DNA from: Cytophagales bacterium Alg240-R148
Lineage (GTDB): Bacteria; Bacteroidota; Bacteroidia; Cytophagales; Cyclobacteriaceae
Reading direction: 5' to 3'
Length of the DNA stretch: 64,000 nucleotides
Assembly (NCBI GenBank): GCA_900537185.1
Contig: LS999826.1
Location: 496,001 to 560,000 of the forward strand
Numbering within the stretch: the stretch's first letter is position 1; every line of letters begins with the position of its first letter. The translations under genes were made by a program, and so were the position numbers. Positions 54,998-62,970 of the stretch are shown here, piece by piece. The notes under the pieces were generated by a model. It was not told where the DNA came from and did not search any database. It saw nothing but the letters and a program-made list of their open reading frames with translations.

Positions 54998-55538
54998 TTT
55001 CAAACGCATGCAACATTTCCTTGGCTTGGATGAGGTGGCGTTTTTGATGGAGCAGAATAAATTCTAATGTTTCACCAATGCCTAATTTTAGAAATTTGAA
55101 AAATTCGACGGGGATGACTTTTTTATTGAAGTTGATTGGATCGCCCTGCGCTACCAAGGTCTCTAGTTGTGTTTGAGAATGTAAAAAAGTATCGATGCAG
55201 TGGTTGTCCAATTCGCTATTTACTGGGTTCATCCTTTTTATCGTTTTGCTTTTTTTGCGGTTGTCCGGGTGGATGCTCTTGATGGAGAGGTGGCCCAACC
55301 AGCTTTTTTTATAAACAGAGTCTGTTCCAAAATGAAAGTTATCACCTGCTGCGGTTAATAGTGGGTTGTAATAAGCAGCGTACCGGTTCAAATGCTCGAT
55401 ACATTCCAATGCACTCCAGTGTTCCACTCCCGTCTTGTAGTTGAGCGCTTGGATATCCAAGGAGGCCATGGAGGCTACTTGTGCATTGTTTTGTAAAAGC
55501 AATTGTTGCAAATAAGAAGTCAGAGCTTTAAAATCCAT
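54975..55538 (-). CDS. DinB-superfamily protein
   Basis: A 187-residue four-helix protein. The motif WSALECIEHLNRY near residue 43 and the late helix LLHQKRHLIQAKEML match the DinB/DinB_2 metal-binding fold, in which His residues hold a metal ion. Members include thiol-transferases and damage-inducible proteins, but most are uncharacterised. The gene stands alone, convergent with the SulP gene, and its last codons form a terminator. Confidence 0.7.
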   Translation of the reverse strand: MDFKALTSYLQQLLLQNNAQVASMASLDIQALNYKTGVEHWSALECIEHLNRYAAYYNPLLTAAGDNFHFGTDSVYKKSWLGHLSIKSIHPDNRKKSKTIKRMNPVNSELDNHCIDTFLHSQTQLETLVAQGDPINFNKKVIPVEFFKFLKLGIGETLEFILLHQKRHLIQAKEMLHAFETKKAQLV

Positions 55539-55662
55539 ACTTTTTTATTAAAGGTAGGAAGGTAGAAGTTAAAGTTTGTTGATCTAAATCAAGGACTAGT
55601 ATCTTTTTTTTAAAAAAAATGCAATTTTTTGAATCCCTTTTAAGAATCTTCCGTTAATACTA

Positions 55663-55692
55663 CCAACAACACATTACAACAACAACAACAAA
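55663..55692. repeat. CAA/ACA low-complexity stretch
   Basis: A run of CAA-type triplets broken by ACATT lies in the 244-base gap between the DinB-like and scramblase-like genes. Nothing else is recognised in that gap. Confidence 0.6.
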
Positions 55693-55756
55693 GTAAAAAC
55701 TCAATAATAGTAGGTTAGGACCAAAATATGGTTTAAAATAAGTTAAGGTTTAATAT

Positions 55757-55786
55757 AAAAAAGAGGCTTCTGGCCTCTTTTTTTAT
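55757..55786 (-). terminator. Terminator of the scramblase-like gene
   Basis: AAAAAAGAGGC pairs with GCCTCTTTTTT around a 5-base loop. The gene's stop codon lies at its edge. Confidence 0.7.
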
Positions 55787-56370
55787 TCCTTTAAAACCAT
55801 GTCAATACACAACACCGCAGCTAAAATCAAATACCGTACTGAGTTGCCTTGTGGTACACTGTCATTAACTTCTAAGATATAATTGTCGGCGGTAGTAAAT
55901 AATTCTTTCCCAATGCCACTCCATTTTTTTGAAACGTGGCCAAGCTCTACACCATCTTTCTCAAATTTAAAGTCCCAACTGGTCCATTTTCCAACCAATT
56001 TACAAAGGGTTTGACCTGAAGGACTCAGGACATCAAATTTCCCTCCAATAGAAAATAATTTTTGTTTGAACTCCCCAACGAGTTCATCGTTCTCATCCAA
56101 TACTTGTACGGTGGATAAAAAAATTGAAACACCTCTTTTGATGGTCAGTATTTTTTCACCTTCCGTTGAACGGACTTCGATGTGAAAAGGCGTCATTCTT
56201 TTGTAATCCGTAAAGCGCAGCATTTTGGTGAAAAAACCCAATTTTTCTTCCCTGCAAATCATTTGCATTTGGTTGCTTTCTGGATCGTAGATGTCAAAAT
56301 TGTTGGCGGCCTTGAACATGCCAACATGTTCTTTTATAAAGAAAAAATGTCTATTAAGTACGGAATGCAT
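55783..56370 (-). CDS. Phospholipid scramblase-related (LURP-like) protein
   Basis: A 195-residue protein resembling the scramblase/LURP-one fold, a 12-stranded barrel around a hydrophobic C-terminal helix. Characteristic segments are NNFDIYDPESNQ, KMLRFTDYKRMTPFHIEV, and the final helix YLILAAVLCIDMVLKE with the acidic end seen in scramblases. No lipid-flipping activity can be inferred; bacterial members may be tubby-like binding proteins. The gene is monocistronic between two terminators. Confidence 0.75.
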   Translation of the reverse strand: MHSVLNRHFFFIKEHVGMFKAANNFDIYDPESNQMQMICREEKLGFFTKMLRFTDYKRMTPFHIEVRSTEGEKILTIKRGVSIFLSTVQVLDENDELVGEFKQKLFSIGGKFDVLSPSGQTLCKLVGKWTSWDFKFEKDGVELGHVSKKWSGIGKELFTTADNYILEVNDSVPQGNSVRYLILAAVLCIDMVLKE

Positions 56371-56486
56371 AGTGTTTAAAAATAATTGTTTGCTGAATAT
56401 ACAGATTTGTTTTTAAAAGTGACTGTTTTCTGGATTTATCCCGAAAGGTCCTGATAAAAACCAACTATATAGATGGAATGGAGCAT

Positions 56487-56527
56487 AAAAAAAGGAAGGC
56501 ACAATGGTTTGTGTCTTCCTTTTTTTT
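56487..56527 (-). terminator. Terminator of the 44-residue membrane protein gene
   Basis: A 16-base stem (AAAAAAAGGAAGGCAC with one G-T pair) with an 8-base loop and T tract lies 18 bases beyond the stop at 56545. Confidence 0.8.
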
Positions 56528-56544
56528 ATAAAGTGATTTATATT

Positions 56545-56679
56545 TTAAGCTTCTTTTTCTGCCTCTTCTTTCTTAGTCTTTTGAAAGTCAAGAGTCAAAA
56601 CAGCAACTTTAAGTCCTATTAGTACAGCTACTATATTAATGAATATATTGGCGCCGTCTCCGATGAATTGTTCAAACAT
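56545..56679 (-). CDS. 44-residue membrane microprotein
   Basis: A short frame (ATG at 56679, TAA at 56545-56547) encodes MFEQFIGDGANIFINIVAVL followed by a few more hydrophobic residues, then KVAVLTLDF and a highly charged tail of Lys and Glu. The single membrane span with a charged cytoplasmic-type tail is typical of small bacterial membrane proteins. Its own -7 element TAAGTTTG (minus strand, 56711-56704) lies 25 bases upstream, and a strong terminator follows, so it is probably a real gene. Function is unknown. Confidence 0.7.
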   Translation of the reverse strand: MFEQFIGDGANIFINIVAVLIGLKVAVLTLDFQKTKKEEAEKEA

Positions 56680-56703
56680 AGTCTTTGATTTTTTTATTCT
56701 CTA

Positions 56704-56734
56704 CAAACTTAAGGCATATTCAGGAAAAGTGAAA
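56704..56734 (-). promoter_or_regulatory. Promoter of the 44-residue membrane protein gene
   Basis: On the minus strand TTTC (56734-56731), 19 bases, TAAGTTTG (56711-56704). The -33 has one mismatch. Confidence 0.5.
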
Positions 56735-56777
56735 ACCTAAGGCCCGTATTTTTTTATAAAAAAAGAATTTTCTTCTT

Positions 56778-57488
56778 TTGTCTATGGATTTACTTTTGCT
56801 TTCAAACTCAACAATGCCGCAGTCCGATTATTTGGAATGGACGGCCGACGATATTTTAACCTTTGTGGGAGACCATAAAAAGGTTCTTTTTATACCCTTT
56901 GCTGGGGTAACTCTGTCGCACCAGGCTTATACGGATAAAGTACAAGGTGCACTACCATCTTTAGAAATTAAAGGAGTAGATGATTTTGAGGAGCCTAGCA
57001 GTGCGGTCCAATGGGCTGAATCTATTTTTGTTGGTGGAGGCAATACATTTGCTTTGTTAAATAAATTGCACACGTCCGGTTATTTTGACTTAATTAAAAA
57101 TGCAATACAAGCAGGGAAACGGTATGTGGGCTGGAGTGCTGGGTCCAACGTAGCTACTTGTTCCATAAGAACCAGCAACGATATGCCTATTGTTTGTCCT
57201 CCAAGCTTTGAGGGCTTTAATTTTTTTCCGATACAAATTAACCCGCACTATACAGAAGCCGTAGTAGAGAACCACGGAGGAGAAAGCAGGTTGGATCGAT
57301 TGAGAGAGTTCGTTGCCCTCAATGAAGAACCAGTATTGTGCATTCCTGAAGGGGTAGGGGTTTGGGTACAAGGAGCAAGCCTAGAACTGAAAGGGAAGTA
57401 TGCCAGCAAAATGTTGCAAAAAAATGGCCGTTTGGTAGAAATAAAGCACAACCAGTCCTACCAAATAGGTGCGCTTCAGGCAATGTAA
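56778..57488 (+). CDS. pepE: Peptidase E (dipeptidase, S51)
   Basis: A 236-residue cytoplasmic peptidase cleaving Asp-X dipeptides. The oxyanion region VGGGNTF near 94, the catalytic Ser in YVGWSAGSNVA near 120, and the INPHY motif near 158 are in order and at the usual spacing. Length is typical. It stands alone, convergent with miaE with 15 bases between the stops, and complements the peptide symporter and secreted peptidases of the window. Confidence 0.93.
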   Translation: MSMDLLLLSNSTMPQSDYLEWTADDILTFVGDHKKVLFIPFAGVTLSHQAYTDKVQGALPSLEIKGVDDFEEPSSAVQWAESIFVGGGNTFALLNKLHTSGYFDLIKNAIQAGKRYVGWSAGSNVATCSIRTSNDMPIVCPPSFEGFNFFPIQINPHYTEAVVENHGGESRLDRLREFVALNEEPVLCIPEGVGVWVQGASLELKGKYASKMLQKNGRLVEIKHNQSYQIGALQAM

Positions 57489-57503
57489 AATGTGGAAATT
57501 GAA

Positions 57504-58097
57504 TTAATGCAGCCGGTCGGGTCTTGGTTCGAGGCCTTTCATGATTTCGGCTTCGGCTGCCAGTAATTCTTTCCACCTCGCCATTACGGTTGCTTCGGGA
57601 AGAAATTCTTTGGCCAAGGCTAAAAAGTTTTTGTAATGGCTGGCCTCCGAGACCATTAGTTCATAGTAAAAAAGTTGGAGCTCTTTGTCTAGGATGTTTT
57701 TCCACAGAATCTTAAAACGTTCACAACTTCTAGCCTCTATCAAGGCATTTATCAATAATTTTTCTACAATTTGTGTAGGTCTATTGCCTCCCTTTTTTTC
57801 TATTTTATTCAAGGCCTTAACGTATTCGTCCACTCTGGCACGGCCCAGTTTGAAACCTCTTTTTTTGATGTGTTCCATTACCCTTTCAAAGTGCGACCAT
57901 TCTTCGGCTACTACTGGGGTCATTACTTCTACAATTCTTTCGTATTCAGGGAATTGAACAATCAAGGAGATACAAGAAGAAGCTGCTTTTTGCTCGCAAA
58001 ATGCATGGTCAATTAAAATGTCTTCTATGTTTTTTTCGGCAATATTAACCCATCTGGGATCGGTTGGAAGTTCTAAGCCAAGTGTGAATTTTTCCAT
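57504..58097 (-). CDS. miaE: tRNA-(ms2io6A)-hydroxylase
   Basis: A 197-residue di-iron hydroxylase of tRNA position 37. The ligand-bearing helices carry DHAFCEQKAASSC near 35 and VVAEEWSHFERV near 72 with the ExxH pair, then the second set IEARSCERFKIL and SEASHYKNF with Glu and His. The ATG at 58097 is preferred to 58136, which would overlap the preceding gene. It starts four bases after the porin gene ends, within a leftward lpxK-porin-miaE operon. Confidence 0.88.
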   Translation of the reverse strand: MEKFTLGLELPTDPRWVNIAEKNIEDILIDHAFCEQKAASSCISLIVQFPEYERIVEVMTPVVAEEWSHFERVMEHIKKRGFKLGRARVDEYVKALNKIEKKGGNRPTQIVEKLLINALIEARSCERFKILWKNILDKELQLFYYELMVSEASHYKNFLALAKEFLPEATVMARWKELLAAEAEIMKGLEPRPDRLH

Positions 58098-58101
58098 TAG
58101 T

Positions 58102-59994
58102 TTAATCGTAAAATGCCCAAAATACACCGAAGTCAACCGTGTTGTGTTGCCCAGGGTATAGCGGCGTTGAAAAGTATCCTTTACCAGTTAATGCTTGTGT
58201 TAAATTGATGTATTTTACAAAGAGCCTAGCCTTTCCGATGCGTGCATTTAAAAAAACATCTACATTCAAATAATCTAAAATTGGATTGTTGTCTGTTAGG
58301 TGAAATTGTTGGGTAGTTGGGTTGTACGAGTAGGCATTGTATTCACTTTTCCAATGGGTATCTACCCCCACCATTATCTCAAGATTTTTTTTGAACAATT
58401 GGTTGTGGTAGTACACTTTTGTGTTGATCAACCATTTTGGAATGTTGAAAATATCTTGCGCATTCTGATCAACAGAGGCATAAATCAAAGTTTGCGATAG
58501 CCCCAATTTTTTAAAAAAGAAAATATTGTAATCGTAACCGAAAGTGGTGATCTGTGCAGCGCTTTTGTATTGCTGCGGAGTTTTATCCAAGCCGTAATAA
58601 ATGTGGTTGGTCGCATTTATTATTTTACCAAAAGGTCTAAAACTGTGTCTTCCAAAGTTAAAACCAAAGGAACCCCAAATTTCTTGTACCTTAATTGGAT
58701 CAAAATTATTTACCCAATTATCGTGGTTGCCGTAGTACGACTGTTGTATCATAGCAGCAGGTGATTGGATTAATTTGAATCCAGCTTGCAGCCTGTTTCT
58801 ACTCGACATGGCTTCCAATTTGTAATTGCCACTTAATTCGAGTTCTGCAAGTCCTTTTAAGTAAAAAGAACTGTCAATGTCCATTCTAATGGTGCCCCCG
58901 AGGTAATTCTCGCCGAAATTTCTAACGGTACTATCCGCGCTATGCACTTCTTGTGCAGTTCCTTTAACTTGCCTGTATTTGTAGTAAAAGTTGTAGTTGG
59001 CAAAACGTGCTTGCCCTTTTACTCCGGTCTGGGCTGTAAAGGTTTGAAAGGTAAACTTGTCGTTGGTGGCGGTACTATCTAGGTTGTAACCAGGTAAATA
59101 ATCTTCATCTCCAGAGGTAAGGTCGGCCGAAAAGGAATTGTCTGCAACGTCCCAATCAATGCTGTAATAGCCCCCTAAAATTGGTTTAGGGTTGTATTCC
59201 TGGTAGAGGTGTATTTGTCTTCTCAGTTCTTGGCTCTGCGCGGTTTTAAGAAAGGTTTCAGCGTTCTCATCAAAAAAATCATTAATGCCATTTTCAATTT
59301 CTACATTGATACCACCATTTTCGAGTACCGTATGTTTGTTTCTAGAAAAATTAAAAAAAGTAAGGAACTTTTCATTTTTTGATTTGTACAAGGAGTAAAA
59401 GTCGTACTGTACGCCAGTAACCTGTCGGTCGCCCTTGGAACTGCGCTGGTATTGTTTGTCTGAAACAATAGACCGGTAATCAAAACCAAAGTTCCAAGTA
59501 GGGCTGATGTTTCTGCTAAAATTCACTTCGGTATGTGCCCTTCCTTTTCCTCCTAAAATAATGCTCATGTCCGTAAATGGACTTTTGGTGTCGTAGTATT
59601 TAATGTTGTAAGGCCCTACAAAATAAGGTTCGTAACTTGTAAAGCCACTCTGTATACCAATGGATTCCTCAGATTGAAAATAAATGTTGCGCAAAGCGGT
59701 GCCATTGTTGCCCAAGTCTTGAAAAGTTTTATCCCTTTTGTCCACTTCTGTGAAATATTCAATGTTGAAAACAGCGGTGTCCAGGCTTCTGTAATTACCT
59801 TGGTTATCGGTAATGTCTTTTTCAAATATGAATTTGGTTGTTTTGTGGCTGTAAATTTGCTTTGTTGAATCGTCTCTTATCTTTCCTCTAAATGCCTTTT
59901 TAGGAGCCTCCATTTCGGGGTCTTCCTCTTGGGCATGGCCCATGGAGATGGTCCAAATAGATAAAAGCAATGTTATGTAAATGAGATTCTTCAA
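58102..59994 (-). CDS. Putative porin (Porin_10-like outer-membrane barrel)
   Basis: A 630-residue outer-membrane protein with signal peptide (cut near GHAQ), a charged N-terminal stretch (about 25-85) and a long series of amphipathic strands with aromatic girdles such as NFGFDYRSIVSD and FANYNFYYKYRQVKG, ending in an aromatic strand (VDFGVFWAFYD). It resembles the Porin_10 'putative porin' family of Bacteroidota. Transport specificity is unknown. Its ATG overlaps the lpxK stop by four bases (59991-59994). Confidence 0.85.
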   Translation of the reverse strand: MKNLIYITLLLSIWTISMGHAQEEDPEMEAPKKAFRGKIRDDSTKQIYSHKTTKFIFEKDITDNQGNYRSLDTAVFNIEYFTEVDKRDKTFQDLGNNGTALRNIYFQSEESIGIQSGFTSYEPYFVGPYNIKYYDTKSPFTDMSIILGGKGRAHTEVNFSRNISPTWNFGFDYRSIVSDKQYQRSSKGDRQVTGVQYDFYSLYKSKNEKFLTFFNFSRNKHTVLENGGINVEIENGINDFFDENAETFLKTAQSQELRRQIHLYQEYNPKPILGGYYSIDWDVADNSFSADLTSGDEDYLPGYNLDSTATNDKFTFQTFTAQTGVKGQARFANYNFYYKYRQVKGTAQEVHSADSTVRNFGENYLGGTIRMDIDSSFYLKGLAELELSGNYKLEAMSSRNRLQAGFKLIQSPAAMIQQSYYGNHDNWVNNFDPIKVQEIWGSFGFNFGRHSFRPFGKIINATNHIYYGLDKTPQQYKSAAQITTFGYDYNIFFFKKLGLSQTLIYASVDQNAQDIFNIPKWLINTKVYYHNQLFKKNLEIMVGVDTHWKSEYNAYSYNPTTQQFHLTDNNPILDYLNVDVFLNARIGKARLFVKYINLTQALTGKGYFSTPLYPGQHNTVDFGVFWAFYD

Positions 59995-61052
59995 TGCGCC
60001 TCTTTGTTCAATGTAGAAATTTTCTTTTTAATGGCATGCAAAATTAATTGATCAAACGCATTCCTTTCATTTATTATTGAAAAATTTATCGGAATATAAA
60101 AAATAGGCTTCGATTGGAAGGCCTTTTGTTCTGAGATCCAAGGGAGTAGGCGCATGTAATCTTTTTCTGTGGTAAGAATACAGTCTGAAGTATTGGCAGC
60201 TGCTTCTATCGCTTCAATATCTGCAATTCTGAAATTGTGGTGGTCCGGAAATAACTTTTGGCTTTTCAATTGGTATTGCTCTTTCAAGTAGCTAATAAAT
60301 GGGGCTGGTTTGGCAATGCCAGAAACAGCACAAACAGACCATTCAGGATCAAAGTTCAGGCCAAAAAAGTTGGCTGGTGTTTGGTATGCAATGCTCGAAA
60401 AGAAAATAGATGCCTTTGGGTTGTATTTTTTTATTTGAACTTCCATAGCGGCCATGGTCTGTTTTGAAATGTTGGTGGGACATTTTGTAAGGAGAATAAG
60501 GTCGGCCCGATTCGCACCATTCCGGCTTTCTCGAAGCATGCCCGTTGGCAATAGAAAATCTTTGTAAAAAGGCTGGTCAAATGAACTCACCAAAATATTG
60601 TAGTCGGGTGTTACCGTACGGTGTTGGAAAGCGTCGTCCAACAGAATTAAATCTGTCTCGGGGTGCTCTAATAAGATAGAAGGAATGGCCATGGCTCTGT
60701 CTTCGCCTACCGCTACAACAACCTGTTCTTTGAATTTATTGTAGTATTGGAAGGGTTCGTCTCCAATTGTTTTAGCCGATGCTTCCTCCTTGGCCAAAAT
60801 AAAACCTCTGGTTTTTCTTCCATACCCTCTGCTTAATGTGCTGATTTTATATTGGTTTTTTAATAAATTGATTAGATATTCGGTCACTGGAGTTTTTCCA
60901 GTTCCACCAACAGAAAGATTGCCGATTGAAATGGTGGCAGTATCAAAATTAAAAGATCTTTTGTAACCAATATTAAACAAGTGGTTTCTAAAAGCAGTTA
61001 CCCAATCATATAAAACACTAAAAGGAAATAAAATCCACTTAAGAAAAAACAT
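59991..61052 (-). CDS. lpxK: Tetraacyldisaccharide 4'-kinase
   Basis: A 353-residue membrane-associated kinase adding the 4'-phosphate of lipid A at the inner leaflet. The N-terminal hydrophobic helix is followed by the P-loop IGNLSVGGTGKTPV near 42-55, SRGYGRKTRGF near 80, and the catalytic DD pair in LILLDDAFQHR near 135. The length is typical. It heads a leftward operon with the porin and miaE, and it is divergent from the NIF3 gene with only 34 bases between the starts, so the two share or overlap promoters. Confidence 0.95.
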   Translation of the reverse strand: MFFLKWILFPFSVLYDWVTAFRNHLFNIGYKRSFNFDTATISIGNLSVGGTGKTPVTEYLINLLKNQYKISTLSRGYGRKTRGFILAKEEASAKTIGDEPFQYYNKFKEQVVVAVGEDRAMAIPSILLEHPETDLILLDDAFQHRTVTPDYNILVSSFDQPFYKDFLLPTGMLRESRNGANRADLILLTKCPTNISKQTMAAMEVQIKKYNPKASIFFSSIAYQTPANFFGLNFDPEWSVCAVSGIAKPAPFISYLKEQYQLKSQKLFPDHHNFRIADIEAIEAAANTSDCILTTEKDYMRLLPWISEQKAFQSKPIFYIPINFSIINERNAFDQLILHAIKKKISTLNKEAH

Positions 61053-61060
61053 ATAATTTT

Positions 61061-61068
61061 TAAATTTG
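61061..61068 (+). promoter_or_regulatory. -7-like element before the NIF3 gene
   Basis: TAAATTTG lies 18 bases before the ATG at 61087, within the 34-base divergent gap. The -33 position is poor. Confidence 0.3.
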
Positions 61069-61086
61069 ACACAAAATTGAACATTT

Positions 61087-62184
61087 ATGTCTAAAATAAA
61101 AGATATTATACATCATTTAGAATCATTTGCACCCCCTGCTTACCAAGAAGGTTATGACAATGCCCAACTTATAACCGGTGATGCAGAGGCAGCGGTAACT
61201 GGTGTATTGATTGCCTTGGATTGCGTAGAATCTGTTGTAGAGGAAGCTGTAAAGAAAAACTGCAACTTAATTGTGGCCCACCATCCAATTGTGTTCAAAG
61301 GACTCAAATCTTTCACCGGTAAAGATTATGTGGAGCGTACCATAATTAATGCAATTAAAAAGGACGTGGCCATCTATGCCATTCATACCAATTTGGACAA
61401 TGTAGCCTTGGGGGTTAATAAGAAAATATCAGATAAAATTGGTTTATTGGATACCCGGGTTTTACTTCCTAAAAAGCATGTACTGTCGAAGTTAGAAACC
61501 TTTGTACCGGTAAGTTCAACTGAAACGGTGTTAGAAGCCCTGCATCAGGCTGGCGCTGGGAGGGTAGGGGCCTACGAAAATTGCAGTTTTAGAGTAGAAG
61601 GTACAGGAAGCTTTAAAGGAAAGGAAGGTAGCCACCCAACGATTGGTTCAGTAGGCGTACAAGAAGAAGTACAAGAAAATAAGTTGGAATTGTTATTCCC
61701 ATCTCATTTAGAAGGCGCAGTAACCCAAGCGCTAAAAGCAGCGCACCCTTATGAAGAAGTTGCCTATTATGTAAGTGCGATTGAAAATAAAAATGAGGCC
61801 GTAGGGAGTGGTATGTTGGGGCGCTTACCAAGCGAAATGGAAGCCCTGGAATTTTTAAATTTATTGAAAGAAAAAATGCAACTGCAGTGTATCCGGCATA
61901 CCACTTTAACTGATAATAAAATCCAAAAGGTAGCCGTATGTGGCGGAGCTGGTAGTTTTTTACTGGAACATGCCAAACGAGCAGGAGCAGACGTGTTTGT
62001 TACCGCGGACTTCAAATACCATGAATTTTTTGATGCGGAAAAACAGTTGGTAATAGCGGATATTGGACATTATGAAAGCGAAGTTTATACAAAAGAATTA
62101 ATTTATGAGATTATAAATAAAAAATTCACTAAGTTTGCAGTCAATTTATCAGAAGAAAATACAAATCCAATAAGCTATCTATAG
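61087..62184 (+). CDS. NIF3-like dinuclear-metal protein
   Basis: A 365-residue member of the NIF3/YbgI (DUF34) family, hexameric proteins with two metal ions. Ligand motifs AHHPIVFKGL near 62 and ADIGHYESE near 325 flank an inserted CutA-like domain (about 130-240, including AHPYEEVAYYV), as in Bacillus YqfO. The family has been linked to GTP cyclohydrolase-type activity in older annotation, but that is not settled. It is followed after three bases by the zinc-ribbon protein, with which NIF3 genes are commonly paired. Confidence 0.9.
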   Translation: MSKIKDIIHHLESFAPPAYQEGYDNAQLITGDAEAAVTGVLIALDCVESVVEEAVKKNCNLIVAHHPIVFKGLKSFTGKDYVERTIINAIKKDVAIYAIHTNLDNVALGVNKKISDKIGLLDTRVLLPKKHVLSKLETFVPVSSTETVLEALHQAGAGRVGAYENCSFRVEGTGSFKGKEGSHPTIGSVGVQEEVQENKLELLFPSHLEGAVTQALKAAHPYEEVAYYVSAIENKNEAVGSGMLGRLPSEMEALEFLNLLKEKMQLQCIRHTTLTDNKIQKVAVCGGAGSFLLEHAKRAGADVFVTADFKYHEFFDAEKQLVIADIGHYESEVYTKELIYEIINKKFTKFAVNLSEENTNPISYL

Positions 62185-62187
62185 TAC

Positions 62188-62967
62188 ATGGAAAGTAGCG
62201 TACCACAAAAATTAGAGTCTTTAGTTAAGCTTCAAGAGCTTGACAACAAGTTGGACGACATTAAAAAGATTAGAGGAGCCTTACCAGATGAGGTTTCTGA
62301 TCTAGAAGATGAAATAGTCGGTTATGAAACCAGACTAAAAAAGTTCGACGTCGAGTTGGAAGAGCTAGAGAATGGCATTACTGAGAAGAAAAATGGCATA
62401 AAAGAATCGGAAAAGTTGATCCAGAAGTATACGGAGCAACAAATGAATGTTAGAAATAACAGGGAATACGATGCTTTGACAAAAGAGATAGAACTTCAAA
62501 ACCTTGAGATACAGATCAGCGAAAAGAGGATCAAGGAAGCTTATGCGAAAATTGAGCATAAGAAAGTTGATATTGACAGAGTTAAAGAAGAACTAGTTGA
62601 ACTCAATAAAGACTTAGAAAGTAAAAAATCTGAATTGGATACCATTGTGGCTGAAAGTGAGGGTGAAGAAAAGACTTTGCTTGAATCACGTGAAAAAGCG
62701 GCAAAAAAGGTGGATGATCGATTGTTTAGGTCTTATGAGAAAATTAGAGGTTCGGCAAGAAACGGCCTGGCTGTAGTTAGCGTAAAGCGTGCTGCTTGTG
62801 GCGGTTGTTTTAATATTGTTCCTCCTCAGCGACAAGCGGATATCAAGGACAAGAAAAAAATAATTGTTTGTGAGCATTGTGGAAGAATTTTGGCCGATGT
62901 AGAGTTGGTTATTGTAGACGAAACAAAACCAAAAAGAACTACAAGAAGAAAAAAAGCTACGAAATAG
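62188..62967 (+). CDS. C4-type zinc-ribbon coiled-coil protein
   Basis: A 259-residue cytoplasmic protein: a long charged coiled coil (about 10-180), then a zinc ribbon with CGGCFN (about 206) and CEHCGRIL (about 230), and a basic tail ending in KRTTRRKKATK. It matches the DUF164/zf-RING_7 family that commonly neighbours NIF3. Its function is unsettled, though it probably binds nucleic acid or ribosome-related partners. It follows the NIF3 gene by three bases. Confidence 0.88.
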   Translation: MESSVPQKLESLVKLQELDNKLDDIKKIRGALPDEVSDLEDEIVGYETRLKKFDVELEELENGITEKKNGIKESEKLIQKYTEQQMNVRNNREYDALTKEIELQNLEIQISEKRIKEAYAKIEHKKVDIDRVKEELVELNKDLESKKSELDTIVAESEGEEKTLLESREKAAKKVDDRLFRSYEKIRGSARNGLAVVSVKRAACGGCFNIVPPQRQADIKDKKKIIVCEHCGRILADVELVIVDETKPKRTTRRKKATK

Positions 62968-62970
62968 ATC

